From the NCBI GenBank assembly GCA_036276235.1, contig DATBDZ010000414.1, positions 1 to 16,468 on the forward strand: a DNA stretch of 16,468 nucleotides, given 5' to 3'. Both the position numbers and the translations under genes were made by a program. The notes under the pieces are model-generated. The model saw only the letters and a program-made list of their open reading frames with translations, did no database searches and was not told the origin of the DNA. The number at the start of each line of letters is the position of its first letter. Positions within the stretch are counted from its first letter, which is position 1. Positions 8,003-14,960 of this stretch are shown here, one piece after another. Source of the stretch: JANWHF01 sp036276235. GTDB taxonomy: Bacteria; Planctomycetota; Phycisphaerae; Tepidisphaerales; Tepidisphaeraceae.

Positions 8003-8421
8003 TGAGTGACGCGAAGATCATTCTCGACACTGACGTCGTTTCCAATCTCATGCGCGGCGGGGCGATCGCCGAGGCTTATGCGCCACACGTTCAGGGCAAG
8101 CTGCCGGCGATCGCATTTATCACCGTGGGCGAGATGTACTTTGGAGCGGAGAAGGCGAATTGGGGCCTGAAGAAACGCAACGAGCTGGAATCGACACTGC
8201 GCAGCTTTGTAGTGATTCCGTATGATCATGAAATCGCCCGTTGCTACGGACGCCTGGTTGCCGAGCGTCAAAGGGCCGGCAGGCCGATCGCACCGAATGA
8301 CGCGTGGATCGCGGCATGCGCCGTGCGTCATGCGGTACCGCTCGTTACGCACAATGCGAAGCATTTCGGCGGAGTCACCGGGCTGACGATCGTCACCGAG
8401 GCTCGCGACGCAAAGGGATAG
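8002..8421 (+). CDS. vapC: PIN-domain ribonuclease toxin (VapC-like)
   Basis: A 139-residue PIN domain, the usual length for VapC toxins, which cut RNA with a Mg-binding acidic centre. The acidic residues are in place: D9 and D11 in ILDTDVVS, E44 in FITVGEMYFG, D100 in PNDAWIAACA. The late motif is LVTHNAKHFGGVTGL, with Asn118 at the fourth site, common in VapC proteins. The gene starts inside the antitoxin stop codon. The toxin should be active if not bound by its partner. The RNA target cannot be told from sequence. Confidence 0.92.
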   Translation: MSDAKIILDTDVVSNLMRGGAIAEAYAPHVQGKLPAIAFITVGEMYFGAEKANWGLKKRNELESTLRSFVVIPYDHEIARCYGRLVAERQRAGRPIAPNDAWIAACAVRHAVPLVTHNAKHFGGVTGLTIVTEARDAKG

Positions 8422-8519
8422 TGGCAAGCAGCTCAAGTGGTCACTGGGGAACGCGCAGATTCTCGGTGGTGTCTGCGCGACTGCAATAATCTTGTGCCCG
8501 CCGCGTGTTGAGGCAGGCT

Positions 8520-9518
8520 ATGGAACTAACGTCAGCAATTGTAATTGCGGTCATTGGTTGTGCTTCAGTCGTTTGCGCTCAGCCAAAAGCGTTCACCGTC
8601 GCCGCCGATGGCAGCGGCGTTTTCAAGACCATTCAAAGCGCCATCAATGCCGTCCCCGACGGCAACGGCGAGCGCGTGATTCTTCGCATCAAGGCGGGGA
8701 TTTACAAAGAGAAGATTGTCGTGCCGCGCGGGAAGACGTTCATTTCGTTTGTTGGCGACGATGCCCGCAGCACGATCCTAACGAACGACTGGAACACGCA
8801 TCACATCGGCGCCGGCGGGCGCGAGGTCGGGACGATGCGCAGCGCCAGCGTGCGCATCGACGCGAGTGATTTTCTCGCCCAGAACATCACGTTTGAAAAC
8901 AGCGCGGGCGACAACGGGCAGGCAGTCGCGCTGGCGGCGACGGGGGATCGGCAGATCTTCCGCAATTGCCGCCTGATCGGCTGGCAGGACACGCTCTACG
9001 CCAACGGCGGGCGACAGTATTACGACCGCTGCCACATCGAGGGGCGCGTCGATTTCATCTTCGGGAGCGCCACGGCCGTCTTCGATCATTGCGAGATTCA
9101 CAGCAAAAATGGCGGCCACATCACCGCCGCCAGCACGGCGAAAGAGACGCCGTGGGGTTATGTGTTTCTCGATTGCAAATTGACCAGTGATGCGATTCCC
9201 TGGCGCGATGCGGCCGCCGCGCAGCCGGCGGGCAGGGTGACGCCGATGGCGGATCTGGGCCGCCCGTGGCGGCCGTGCGCTTCGGTCACATTCGTGCGCT
9301 GCGAATTGGGCGATCACATCAAGCCGCAAGGCTGGAGCCAATGGCGACCCGCCGACGGCACCGACAAAACCGCGCGATATGCGGAGTATGCTTGCACCGG
9401 ACCGGGAGCCGATTTAGCGAAGCGAGTGCCGTGGGCGAAGGAACTGACCGCCGAGCAGGCGAGTGAGTTGACGGTTGAAAAGATTTTGGGTGGTAGTGAT
9501 GCGTGGACGGCGAAGTAG
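8520..9518 (+). CDS. Exported pectinesterase (carbohydrate esterase family 8)
   Basis: A 332-residue pectin methylesterase, which removes methyl groups from plant or algal pectin and releases methanol. A signal peptide (residues 1-20, ending VCA) is followed by the right-handed beta-helix. The family motifs are all present: GQAVALA (Q134), GWQDTLY (Q156 and acid/base D157), RVDFIFGSA (nucleophile D178) and LGRPWRP (R248). Length is normal for bacterial members. I start at the ATG at 8520, preceded by GAGG, instead of the in-frame GTG at 8505, which is too close to that site. A VIGC sequence in the signal could be a weak lipobox, but the segment lacks the usual positive charge, so I favour simple secretion. 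No polygalacturonase or lyase gene is adjacent. Confidence 0.95.
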   Translation: MELTSAIVIAVIGCASVVCAQPKAFTVAADGSGVFKTIQSAINAVPDGNGERVILRIKAGIYKEKIVVPRGKTFISFVGDDARSTILTNDWNTHHIGAGGREVGTMRSASVRIDASDFLAQNITFENSAGDNGQAVALAATGDRQIFRNCRLIGWQDTLYANGGRQYYDRCHIEGRVDFIFGSATAVFDHCEIHSKNGGHITAASTAKETPWGYVFLDCKLTSDAIPWRDAAAAQPAGRVTPMADLGRPWRPCASVTFVRCELGDHIKPQGWSQWRPADGTDKTARYAEYACTGPGADLAKRVPWAKELTAEQASELTVEKILGGSDAWTAK

Positions 9519-9567
9519 AAAGTAGCATCTCTCGAGCACCGTCGTCTGGTGGCTGCTCCGAAGACTG

Positions 9568-9624
9568 CGGCGGGCAGTGCCCGCCCTACGCCGCGCCAAA
9601 TCGTAGGGAGGGCACTGCCCGCCG
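9568..9624. repeat. Inverted repeat downstream of the pectinesterase gene
   Basis: Two 23-base arms, 9568-9590 and 9602-9624, are reverse complements apart from one mismatch, around an 11-base loop. Each arm holds GGGCAGTGCCC, itself a small palindrome. It is followed by ATTTTG. It may act as a terminator, but the sequence type recurs as a dispersed planctomycete repeat. Confidence 0.8.
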
Positions 9625-9709
9625 ATTTTGTTCTTCGCGGTGCGGCACGCTGATTGAATAACTGTCTGTGAGTTGGTGAGGGGAGCGCATCATTGGCTAA
9701 AATAAAAGC

Positions 9710-10408
9710 ATGTCCGTCTCCTGCGTCGGAACGTGCACACACTGCGGCATCAGACGTTTCTGGTTATCCAACACGCTGTCGCTGCAGATGGACGATGGGC
9801 AACTGAAATGTTTGCCGCATCCCGGGGAACGCTGGGCATCTGAAAGGGAAGGACTCACTCTCGAACAAGCGGCTGAGCGAGGCAGGCTATATCGGGAAAC
9901 ATTTTTCGTTTGCCGACATTGTGGAAAAGACGGGGAAATTATCGAGAAGTTCGAGAAGTATGTCGGGTTCGACTGGAAGCAGCTCACCATTTCGGTTCGA
10001 CAGGCAATTAAATGGTGTTGGGGTTCGGCAGCCATCCTCATTGCGTTCTTTGCCTGGATGCGGTGGTGGGAACCCGCAGTAATATTCGGCGTTACGCTGC
10101 TCAGTGTGCCCTGTGTTTTTTGGTGGGACAACCGAAGGACAGCGAAGGAGTACAGTCGCCCCGATCTGCCGCGCGATGATGCGCCAGGTCGCGTTCCTAT
10201 CGCCGCACCGGTTGCTGGATGCTGGGACGAATTGGCGACAATCGTCGGCGAGGTCCTGATGAAAGACGCCGATTCAATCCAAGCAACAGGCTCCTGCTGC
10301 GACCAGCCAGATTGGGTTTACGCAGGTCGCGTGACGGATGCAGACCGCATCACTTGCTCCGCCTGTGGGAAAGGCGTGATGGTTCTGTCAGAGCATTCGA
10401 TCCATTGA
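9710..10408 (+). CDS. Membrane protein with paired Cys-X2-Cys motifs, function unknown
   Basis: A 232-residue protein of no family I recognise. CTHC (residues 9-12) and CRHC (68-71) could form one zinc ribbon; CC (196-197) and CSAC (216-219) could form a second near the C-terminus. Between them lie two hydrophobic segments, about 103-117 and 121-139 (GSAAILIAFFAWM and AVIFGVTLLSVPCVF), so both Cys-rich ends should face the same side, probably the cytoplasm. No strong ribosome site precedes the ATG; A-rich sequence is present instead. It stands alone and converges with the next gene across 77 bp. Confidence 0.75.
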   Translation: MSVSCVGTCTHCGIRRFWLSNTLSLQMDDGQLKCLPHPGERWASEREGLTLEQAAERGRLYRETFFVCRHCGKDGEIIEKFEKYVGFDWKQLTISVRQAIKWCWGSAAILIAFFAWMRWWEPAVIFGVTLLSVPCVFWWDNRRTAKEYSRPDLPRDDAPGRVPIAAPVAGCWDELATIVGEVLMKDADSIQATGSCCDQPDWVYAGRVTDADRITCSACGKGVMVLSEHSIH

Positions 10409-10485
10409 CGGTCCTGAGCAAATTGAGTTTTGAGCGGCATCGACGTCCAGTCTTACCGTGTCCCGATGCGATCGGTGACATGGCC

Positions 10486-10893
10486 TCAACGCGGCGGCCG
10501 CGCCGCGTAGGTGAAGCGGATGACGGCCAGCGCGAAGGTGAAGCACGCGGCGGCGATGGGGCGGATGGCGGGGTCGCCGGGCTTGCGGCGGTTGGGCCAG
10601 AGCCGCGAAAAGCCCGCCGAGGCGAACCCCGAAATCGCCGGCGCGACGGCGAGATTCGCCATGCGGGTGGCCGGCAAATGCAAAAGCGTCGTCGGAAAGA
10701 TCAGCAATGAAAGCCCGCCGACCGCGGCACCCGCGATAAGGCTCAGGAAAATCCAAACGCCCGGCCCGGCAGGCCGGTTGGGATTGGATGCGGTCTGCCG
10801 CCTACCAACAAACAGATCCCACGGCAATTCCGCCAGGACCTGGAGTCCGACCTCAAAGATGAACTGGAGGATGAGGATTAGAACGTCTTCCAT
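10486..10893 (-). CDS. Small multi-pass membrane protein, function unknown
   Basis: A 135-residue protein with three or four hydrophobic segments: VLILILQFIFEVGLQVL (about 4-20), VWIFLSLIAGAAVGGLSLL (46-64), a weaker one near 80-95, and PIAAACFTFALAVIRF (112-127). A loop rich in Arg, Asn and Pro separates the first two. No family is recognised. It is the last of three minus-strand genes, 27 bp after the preceding one, and probably co-transcribed with them. No clear ribosome site is visible. Confidence 0.7.
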   Translation of the reverse strand: MEDVLILILQFIFEVGLQVLAELPWDLFVGRRQTASNPNRPAGPGVWIFLSLIAGAAVGGLSLLIFPTTLLHLPATRMANLAVAPAISGFASAGFSRLWPNRRKPGDPAIRPIAAACFTFALAVIRFTYAARPPR

Positions 10894-10920
10894 GGCAATT
10901 CGAGCACGCGCCTTCGGTTT

Positions 10921-11304
10921 TCACTTTAGTCCTTCTCGCATTTCCCACCCTTGCAAGCTGAATCCAAGCTGATCCAACAGCCGGCGAGCTGCGGACCGAG
11001 CAACATTCCAATTCTCGCTCTGCAAGAATTCTCTATTTGGAGCAGCGGTATCATCAAAGTCAACGCCCGACACGGCAGCAACAAACGTCCGTATCGCGAT
11101 AATCTCTGCGGAGGAAAAGCCGGACGCTGCGGAACGCTCGCCCGCTGCACGTGCAGAGCTCAGGGCCGACTCAAGGATTTCGTCCGGAAGGGCGTAAGTC
11201 TCCACGGTCCCCCCGACAACATATTTCTCCTGAAATCTCTCCGAGGCTAATGCTGCCAAATCCGTCAGAAGTCTGGCTTTCCGTTTGTCTTCGTCAGCCG
11301 GCAT
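10921..11304 (-). CDS. Small soluble protein, function unknown
   Basis: A 127-residue, charged, probably all-helical soluble protein (DKRKARLLTDLAALASERFQ, then SSARAAGERSAASGFSSAEI). No signal, membrane segment or known motif is seen. I choose the Met at 11304 (MPADEDK) because GGAG lies six bases upstream; an in-frame ATG four codons earlier has no ribosome site. Size and setting resemble immunity or accessory proteins, but nothing in the sequence proves that. Confidence 0.65.
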   Translation of the reverse strand: MPADEDKRKARLLTDLAALASERFQEKYVVGGTVETYALPDEILESALSSARAAGERSAASGFSSAEIIAIRTFVAAVSGVDFDDTAAPNREFLQSENWNVARSAARRLLDQLGFSLQGWEMREGLK

Positions 11305-11359
11305 TGGAAACTCCATTCAATCGGAAAGTGACAAACCTTAGGGAATCTCAGGAAGCGGT

Positions 11360-11641
11360 CTACCGGGAAACGTTGTGTCCCAGAGGATCTTTGCCGCATG
11401 GCTTCTGGCCTCCGACTCGTTTGCTGATTTGAAGACCCTCGTAATCATCATTGAATAGAAGGTTTGACCATGGGGTGTCAGGCATTGAGAAAGCCTGCGC
11501 CAACTCCTGTTCAAACAGGTGCGTCCAATCGTTGTTTTTCAGGGCTCGCAGCAGCATCAGCCTCGCCGCCTCGTCGGACAGGCCGGTCTCGGTGGAGAGG
11601 ATTGCGCTTAGCACATGCCGTATCTGAGGATAGTCAGCCAT
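11360..11641 (-). CDS. Small soluble protein, function unknown
   Basis: A 93-residue protein. The first 50 residues (PQIRHVLSAILSTETGLSDE then MLLRALKNNDWTHLFEQEL) are amphipathic helices; the end (LLFNDDYEGLQISKRVGGQ) is less ordered. No family is recognised. GGAG eight bases upstream supports the ATG at 11641 over the in-frame GTG two codons earlier. It heads a presumed operon of three unknown genes with gaps of 55 and 27 bp. Confidence 0.65.
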   Translation of the reverse strand: MADYPQIRHVLSAILSTETGLSDEAARLMLLRALKNNDWTHLFEQELAQAFSMPDTPWSNLLFNDDYEGLQISKRVGGQKPCGKDPLGHNVSR

Positions 11642-11963
11642 ATTCACCGCTCCGACGTCATCCCAATCGTTCTCTATCCATCACGGTAATTCGGTCACAC
11701 CGGTTCATCGCGTGTGCACCCGGTGTATCCCCCATTTTTGGACCTGCCACGCCTCCGTCCAATATTAACCGCCGTCGCGATACAGCTTTGGCCTTCAATT
11801 CCATTCAGGCCGTTATGAGTCTTGCCGATGTAGTTGGAAGTGCCAGCCCCAATAACGTGGTCGGCAGCTTCGGTGAATGTACCGCAGGTTGCCGCGCGTG
11901 GGAGTGGGAAGGATGCATCAGATAGAGCTTGGGTCCGAAAACTTTCAACGGAGGTAAGTGCCA
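11642..11963. other. Intergenic region, possible decayed coding sequence
   Basis: Divergent region between the small-gene operon and the lipoprotein. A hairpin pairs ACACCGG (11697-11703) with CCGGTGT (11720-11726). On the minus strand a 99-codon frame (11994-11695) contains ADHVIGAGTSNYIGKTHNG, which looks somewhat protein-like and could be a remnant of a longer gene, but it overlaps the lipoprotein start and has no ribosome site. I do not call it as a gene. Confidence 0.4.
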
Positions 11964-12716
11964 ATGCGAAAGTTGCTGCATCTCTCGTGGTCATTGTTGG
12001 GAATCGCCGGCCTGGCCGGGTGCGCGAGTTATGACGTCAAAGTAGACGCCGTCAGCCCGCGCCTCAGCACGTATCAGGCGAGCATCGGTCACGTCAACGC
12101 GCCGGCGTTTGAAGTGGGCGATATCGTCGAGCTGGATCCCAAAACGCATGATCTTTCCAAAGCCGGCAGCGTTACTGTCCCGGCGACCAACGTCGTCTTC
12201 ACCGATGCCGTTCAGCAAACCGCCGAGCCGTACGCGGCTCCGGTGGAGTTGAGCTATTCACAGAAGATCAATCCGACGATGCAGGAGCAGGTGGCCGCCG
12301 ACGTGCAGAGCAAGACGGTGCTGCACGTGCAAAGCGCGTGGACGCGGCAGCTCAAGAAGCCGGAAATGTTTGTCGCCGGCAGCGACGAGCTGGCGAAAGC
12401 CGCCAACAAGCTGGCGGCGCAACATCCCGATCACCAGTTCTTCCTGGTGTCGGCGGTGAGCCCCGCCGACAAGGTTTATCTCTCGTATGATGGCGCCGAT
12501 TCCAATGCGACCAACGCCGGCCGCTATCATTTCTATGTGAAGTATTCACAAAACGAGCAGTTGGCGAAGCTCGCCGCCAGCCAGCCGGTCTTCTTTAAGC
12601 TGACGGCGCTGGCGGTCAACCCCGGCGAAGGCCGCGCGGTTGTGCGAGCGGCTCCGCAAGCGGGTGTCGATCCGGCGGAATATCATCTGCAAGGGGCGGT
12701 TGCCGCGACCTGGTAG
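11964..12716 (+). CDS. Predicted lipoprotein, function unknown
   Basis: A 250-residue protein with a lipoprotein signal: MRKLLHLSWSLLGIAGLAGC, lipobox LAGC with the modified Cys at 20. Ala at the next position favours outer-membrane or periplasmic-face placement. The mature part has beta-strand character (ASYDVKVDAVSPRLSTY, FFLVSAVSPADKVYLSYDG, GRYHFYVKYS) with no motif I can name. GGAGGTAA at 11950-11957 is well spaced for the ATG at 11964 and too close for the GTG at 11958. A strong terminator follows, so it is probably a single-gene unit. Confidence 0.85.
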   Translation: MRKLLHLSWSLLGIAGLAGCASYDVKVDAVSPRLSTYQASIGHVNAPAFEVGDIVELDPKTHDLSKAGSVTVPATNVVFTDAVQQTAEPYAAPVELSYSQKINPTMQEQVAADVQSKTVLHVQSAWTRQLKKPEMFVAGSDELAKAANKLAAQHPDHQFFLVSAVSPADKVYLSYDGADSNATNAGRYHFYVKYSQNEQLAKLAASQPVFFKLTALAVNPGEGRAVVRAAPQAGVDPAEYHLQGAVAATW

Positions 12717-12768
12717 TTTTTGTGCGGAATTGTCTCGCGCAGAAAATTCGTGAAACGTGAAGACGTGG

Positions 12769-12806
12769 AACGTGACGGAATTGCCGTCACGTTTCACGTT
12801 TTTCTT
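12769..12806 (+). terminator. Rho-independent terminator of the lipoprotein gene
   Basis: AACGTGACGG (12769-12778) pairs perfectly with CCGTCACGTT (12784-12793) around a five-base loop, followed by a T-rich run after a short TCACG. It lies 53 bp past the stop codon. Confidence 0.8.
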
Positions 12807-12839
12807 TTTGCCCGTTCTGCCGACCGGGATGGTCGCGGC

Positions 12840-12882
12840 GACGCAACGTTTCGCACCGAATTTTGCACCATTCGGTTGCGTC
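12840..12882. repeat. Hairpin
   Basis: GACGCAA (12840-12846) pairs with TTGCGTC (12876-12882), with an inner stem CCGAAT/ATTCGG bounded by a one-sided bulge. No following T-run, so not an obvious terminator. Confidence 0.6.
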
Positions 12883-13054
12883 TACAATGGTTGCACGTTG
12901 CATCTGAGGGGGCTTCGGGTTTCGAGCCAAACTCCCTTCGTGCCTCCGTCCCTCCGTGCCTTCGTGCCTCCGACGTGCCGGTGAATCATTTTGAAACGTT
13001 TTATTAATCATTCGGTTTCATCGACCCCCGTTGCATGTTTCATTGGCACGCCGT

Positions 13055-13219
13055 GAGCCAGAAGACGCGCCTTGCAAGCAAGGCGGCTATATAAACGATA
13101 CGGACGCTGCGCGGCGGAAGGAGTGAAGCGATCACCATAAGACGACTCCGAGAATCAATCAGATCGCCGCGCAGCGACATTACCGTTTAGCCATCCTGCT
13201 TGCAGGGCGCGTCCGGCTC
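13055..13219 (-). ncRNA. 165-nt long hairpin, candidate structured RNA or inverted-repeat element
   Basis: Successive helices pair across a centre at 13137: GAGCC/GGCTC, GACGCGCC (13064-13071) with 13206-13213, TGCAAGCA (13073-13080) with 13197-13204, GGCTA with 13188-13192, AACG with 13184-13187, a perfect 12-bp helix CGCTGCGCGGCG (13105-13116) with 13165-13176, and GGAGT/ACTCC. Small internal loops separate them, including a 7x7 loop. More of the non-matching positions become G-U pairs if the minus strand is the RNA than if the plus strand is, though one position points the other way. It matches no RNA family I recognise. A fold-back mobile repeat is the alternative. Confidence 0.5.
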
Positions 13220-13261
13220 CGTAGTCCACCGCACCGGCCCCCGAAACCGCCGGCGCGCCTA

Positions 13262-13418
13262 GATGACTTACATCAATTTCGGCGCGGATTCCGCCGCGCG
13301 ACAGCCGGGCGGCCCGACCCGTTTTTCAGCCCGCCAACAGGGATTGCGCGACACGGCGCGACAACTGGCGCGACTTTTCAATCAGCCGCGCGGCGGCAGT
13401 CATTTGACGTAAGTCATC
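13262..13418 (-). ncRNA. 157-nt structured segment closed by a 15-bp stem, candidate structured RNA
   Basis: GATGACTTACATCAA (13262-13276) pairs with 13404-13418. The single non-matching position is a G-U wobble if the minus strand is the RNA but an A-C mismatch if the plus strand is. Inside lie GC-rich sub-hairpins and a GCGCGAC direct repeat. Together with the neighbouring long hairpin it could form one minus-strand transcript starting near 13470. Confidence 0.45.
13346..13374. repeat. Triple direct repeat of GCGCGAC
   Basis: Copies start at 13346, 13356 and 13368, so spacing is 10 and 12 bases, close to one helical turn. It lies inside the 13262-13418 structure. It could be a protein-binding array or part of an RNA fold. 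Confidence 0.5.
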
Positions 13419-13471
13419 ATTCAACATCCTTCGTCCCTGCACGCCGACATCCACCAAAAAACCATGCTCCT

Positions 13472-13494
13472 CTATAGTACACACACTTTGTCAA
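13472..13494 (-). promoter_or_regulatory. Promoter-like element, minus strand
   Basis: On the minus strand a perfect TTGACA (13494-13489) is followed by TACTATAG (13479-13472). The gap of only 9-12 bases is too short for a normal sigma-70 promoter, so it may be another type of promoter or an operator. It points toward the two structured segments. Confidence 0.25.
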
Positions 13495-13747
13495 GGTTTT
13501 GTTTGGTAAGTAATGATGCGGCGAGGAGTTAGAGATTTATAGCCCATTTTTCGATTTTGCGCATCATAAACGTCTGTAAAATAAGCATTTACATCTCGAC
13601 GAAAAAATATTAACCCGGGTTTTGAAAACAAAAATTCAAAGATTTTTGCCGCGCGGAAAAACGGAGTGAGTTAGCATTAAGTTAACTATCAGTGCGGCGA
13701 AGAGTTGCGGCTGATCGTGGGTCACCGCCGGCGCGCGAGATTTTTTT

Positions 13748-13753
13748 TATAAT
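13748..13753 (+). promoter_or_regulatory. Consensus -10 box (TATAAT)
   Basis: A perfect TATAAT follows a run of T. No matching -35 box is seen 16-18 bases upstream. A transcript from it would start at about 13759-13761, right at the possible TTG start of the next ORF. Confidence 0.3.
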
Positions 13754-13758
13754 CGCTT

Positions 13759-13971
13759 TTGTCGGCTCGGCTCCTCAAAGAAAACTTCAACGAGGAAGAG
13801 CGCAGTAGCTGGGATGTCGCCGCCTACTGCATGGCCAGCGTCATCGCCGGCTGTCTGATCGGCCTGGTCATCAACTATGTCTTCCGAAAAATAACCAACA
13901 ACCTGTTCCCGGTCGTCTCCCCACCTGCCACGCAAGTCGGCGACGGAAGCAAAGCCGACGGCGGGGAGTAA
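13759..13971 (+). CDS. Possible small one-helix membrane protein
   Basis: A 70-codon frame with one clear membrane helix (AAYCMASVIAGCLIGLVINYVF, residues about 21-42, flanked by charged NEEERSSWD and RKITNN) and a Pro/Gly-rich tail. The composition is convincing for a small membrane protein. The start is weak: only TTG at 13759 is available and no ribosome site precedes it. With the TATAAT just upstream it could be leaderless. No family is recognised. Confidence 0.4.
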   Translation: MSARLLKENFNEEERSSWDVAAYCMASVIAGCLIGLVINYVFRKITNNLFPVVSPPATQVGDGSKADGGE

Positions 13972-13979
13972 TCGCACTT

Positions 13980-14013
13980 GACCCGTTTGCGTTTGCGACC
14001 CGTTTGCGTTTGC
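13980..14013. repeat. Perfect 17-bp tandem duplication
   Basis: The unit GACCCGTTTGCGTTTGC occurs at 13980-13996 and again, without change, at 13997-14013. Confidence 0.9.
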
Positions 14014-14080
14014 CCAATTCGCCGTCGTGCGCAATGAGAATGAGGTTGTTGCCGGCCCCTTTTCACTTCACGAGATCAGC

Positions 14081-14107
14081 AATGCAGTTGCCGCACTAAT
14101 GCAGTTG
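14081..14107. repeat. 10-bp direct repeat with 17-bp period
   Basis: AATGCAGTTG occurs at 14081-14090 and 14098-14107. The core resembles the ATGCA part of the attC-like sites further right, but no pairing partner is seen. Confidence 0.6.
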
Positions 14108-14495
14108 TCAGGCCGCCACGAAATCTTTCCCGAGAATCTCTAAAATCCTAACGCGCGACTGGCTGTCGAACGCAAATTTGGCCAGCGTGTATGCCATTCG
14201 GTCATTGCCGTTGTCTCGCGGATGAATTGCTGCCACAGGTCAACGAGAATGCCATTCTCAAAGGAAGGAAGTTGTCGGCTTAGAGTTTTGGCCGGCCGGC
14301 GGAAATCCTGGTCGGTTTTGGCTATGATGCCGGCAGAAGATGGCCAATCAGTCCACTTTGGATTTCGTCACTTTGTTCCGAGAAGTAGGCGGGCGGCACA
14401 CGCTTTTGCCGGTGCTATTATTTTGAAACGAAGGTCTTTAAGCCTGGTTCATGCCTGACGTTGCGGCGGGTTTAATCAGGAGGAGACCCGAATAC

Positions 14496-14520
14496 TAACC
14501 GGACCGGACGGGTCAGGTTA
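14496..14520. repeat. Short hairpin, possible degenerate attC remnant
   Basis: TAACC (14496-14500) pairs with GGTTA (14516-14520) and GACC (14502-14505) with GGTC (14511-14514), with one mismatch between. Its left part, TAACC then GGACCGGA, equals the left part of the 14957 attC-like site with about 12 bases removed. It stands just before the first cassette gene. Confidence 0.4.
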
Positions 14521-14543
14521 TTAGAAGGTTATCTGCCTTCCCC

Positions 14544-14960
14544 ATGAGCGTGGACTACCGAATCATCGCGCCGTCTGAGGCTCCGGCCGCCTTGGGCAAT
14601 CCGGACCACGAGCCAACGGAGCCGCTGGGTTCCCTGGCGGAGGTCCGGGATTGGCTTGCGCACCGCGTCGCAAGTTTCACCCCGGATGCGGATGGCATCT
14701 GCTATCGCATAGCTACTGGCAACGGAGGGGGTCCGGTGCACCTGTGGACGTCGGAGGCTTATAGGCAGTGGCGCGACAAGTACATTCCGCGCGATGATTA
14801 CGCCGTCACTACGATCTCGTTCATGATGTACGGCGATTTCGATCCCACGCTCATCGGCGACTGCGCCGCGCGTTTTCATGGCACGATCTTCGATCACCAG
14901 TCCAGTGAAATGCTTTCTCCCGAAGAATTTCTCGGTCGCATTCGCTGCCGCGGCAGATAA
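14544..14960 (+). CDS. Cassette gene 1, protein of unknown function
   Basis: A 138-residue soluble protein of no family I recognise. It contains mixed alpha/beta sequence: LGSLAEVRDWLAHRVASF, GICYRIATGNGGGPVHLW, AYRQWRDKYIPRDDYAV and MMYGDFDPTLIGD. There is no signal peptide or membrane segment. No ribosome site precedes the ATG. The stop codon TAA lies inside the ATAAC that opens the following attC-like site, exactly the compact arrangement of integron cassettes. It is expected to be transcribed from outside the cassette. Confidence 0.75.
   Translation: MSVDYRIIAPSEAPAALGNPDHEPTEPLGSLAEVRDWLAHRVASFTPDADGICYRIATGNGGGPVHLWTSEAYRQWRDKYIPRDDYAVTTISFMMYGDFDPTLIGDCAARFHGTIFDHQSSEMLSPEEFLGRIRCRGR

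Larger units (their letters stand above)
12807..13758. other. Long gene-free stretch with several structured repeats
   Basis: Nearly 1 kb without a credible gene. It contains the hairpin at 12840-12882, a 13-bp direct repeat at 12936-12948 and 12960-12972 (CTTCGTGCCTCCG), two large inverted repeats (13055-13219 and 13262-13418), and then an AT-rich part (about 13450-13700), unlike the rest of the window. Conserved structure without coding potential suggests RNA or a mobile repeat. Confidence 0.7.
13972..14495. other. Gene-free stretch before the cassette array
   Basis: No credible gene. It holds a perfect 17-bp tandem duplication at 13980-14013 and a 10-bp direct repeat at 14081-14107. A 78-codon frame at 14222-14458 has no domain or ribosome site and is not called. 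If the cassette array has an attI site or further degraded cassettes, they would be here. Confidence 0.5.

Noticed and set aside
11695..11994. 99-codon minus-strand frame with partly protein-like sequence
   Set aside because: Overlaps the well-supported lipoprotein start and has no ribosome site; kept only as a possible remnant.
13055..13418. RNase P RNA, tmRNA, SRP RNA or 6S RNA
   Set aside because: The conserved sequences of RNase P, tmRNA and SRP RNA are absent. 6S-like length and rod shape were considered, but the central loop is small and symmetric.
14222..14458. 78-codon plus-strand frame
   Set aside because: Arg-rich random-looking product, no ribosome site, and no attC-like site follows it.
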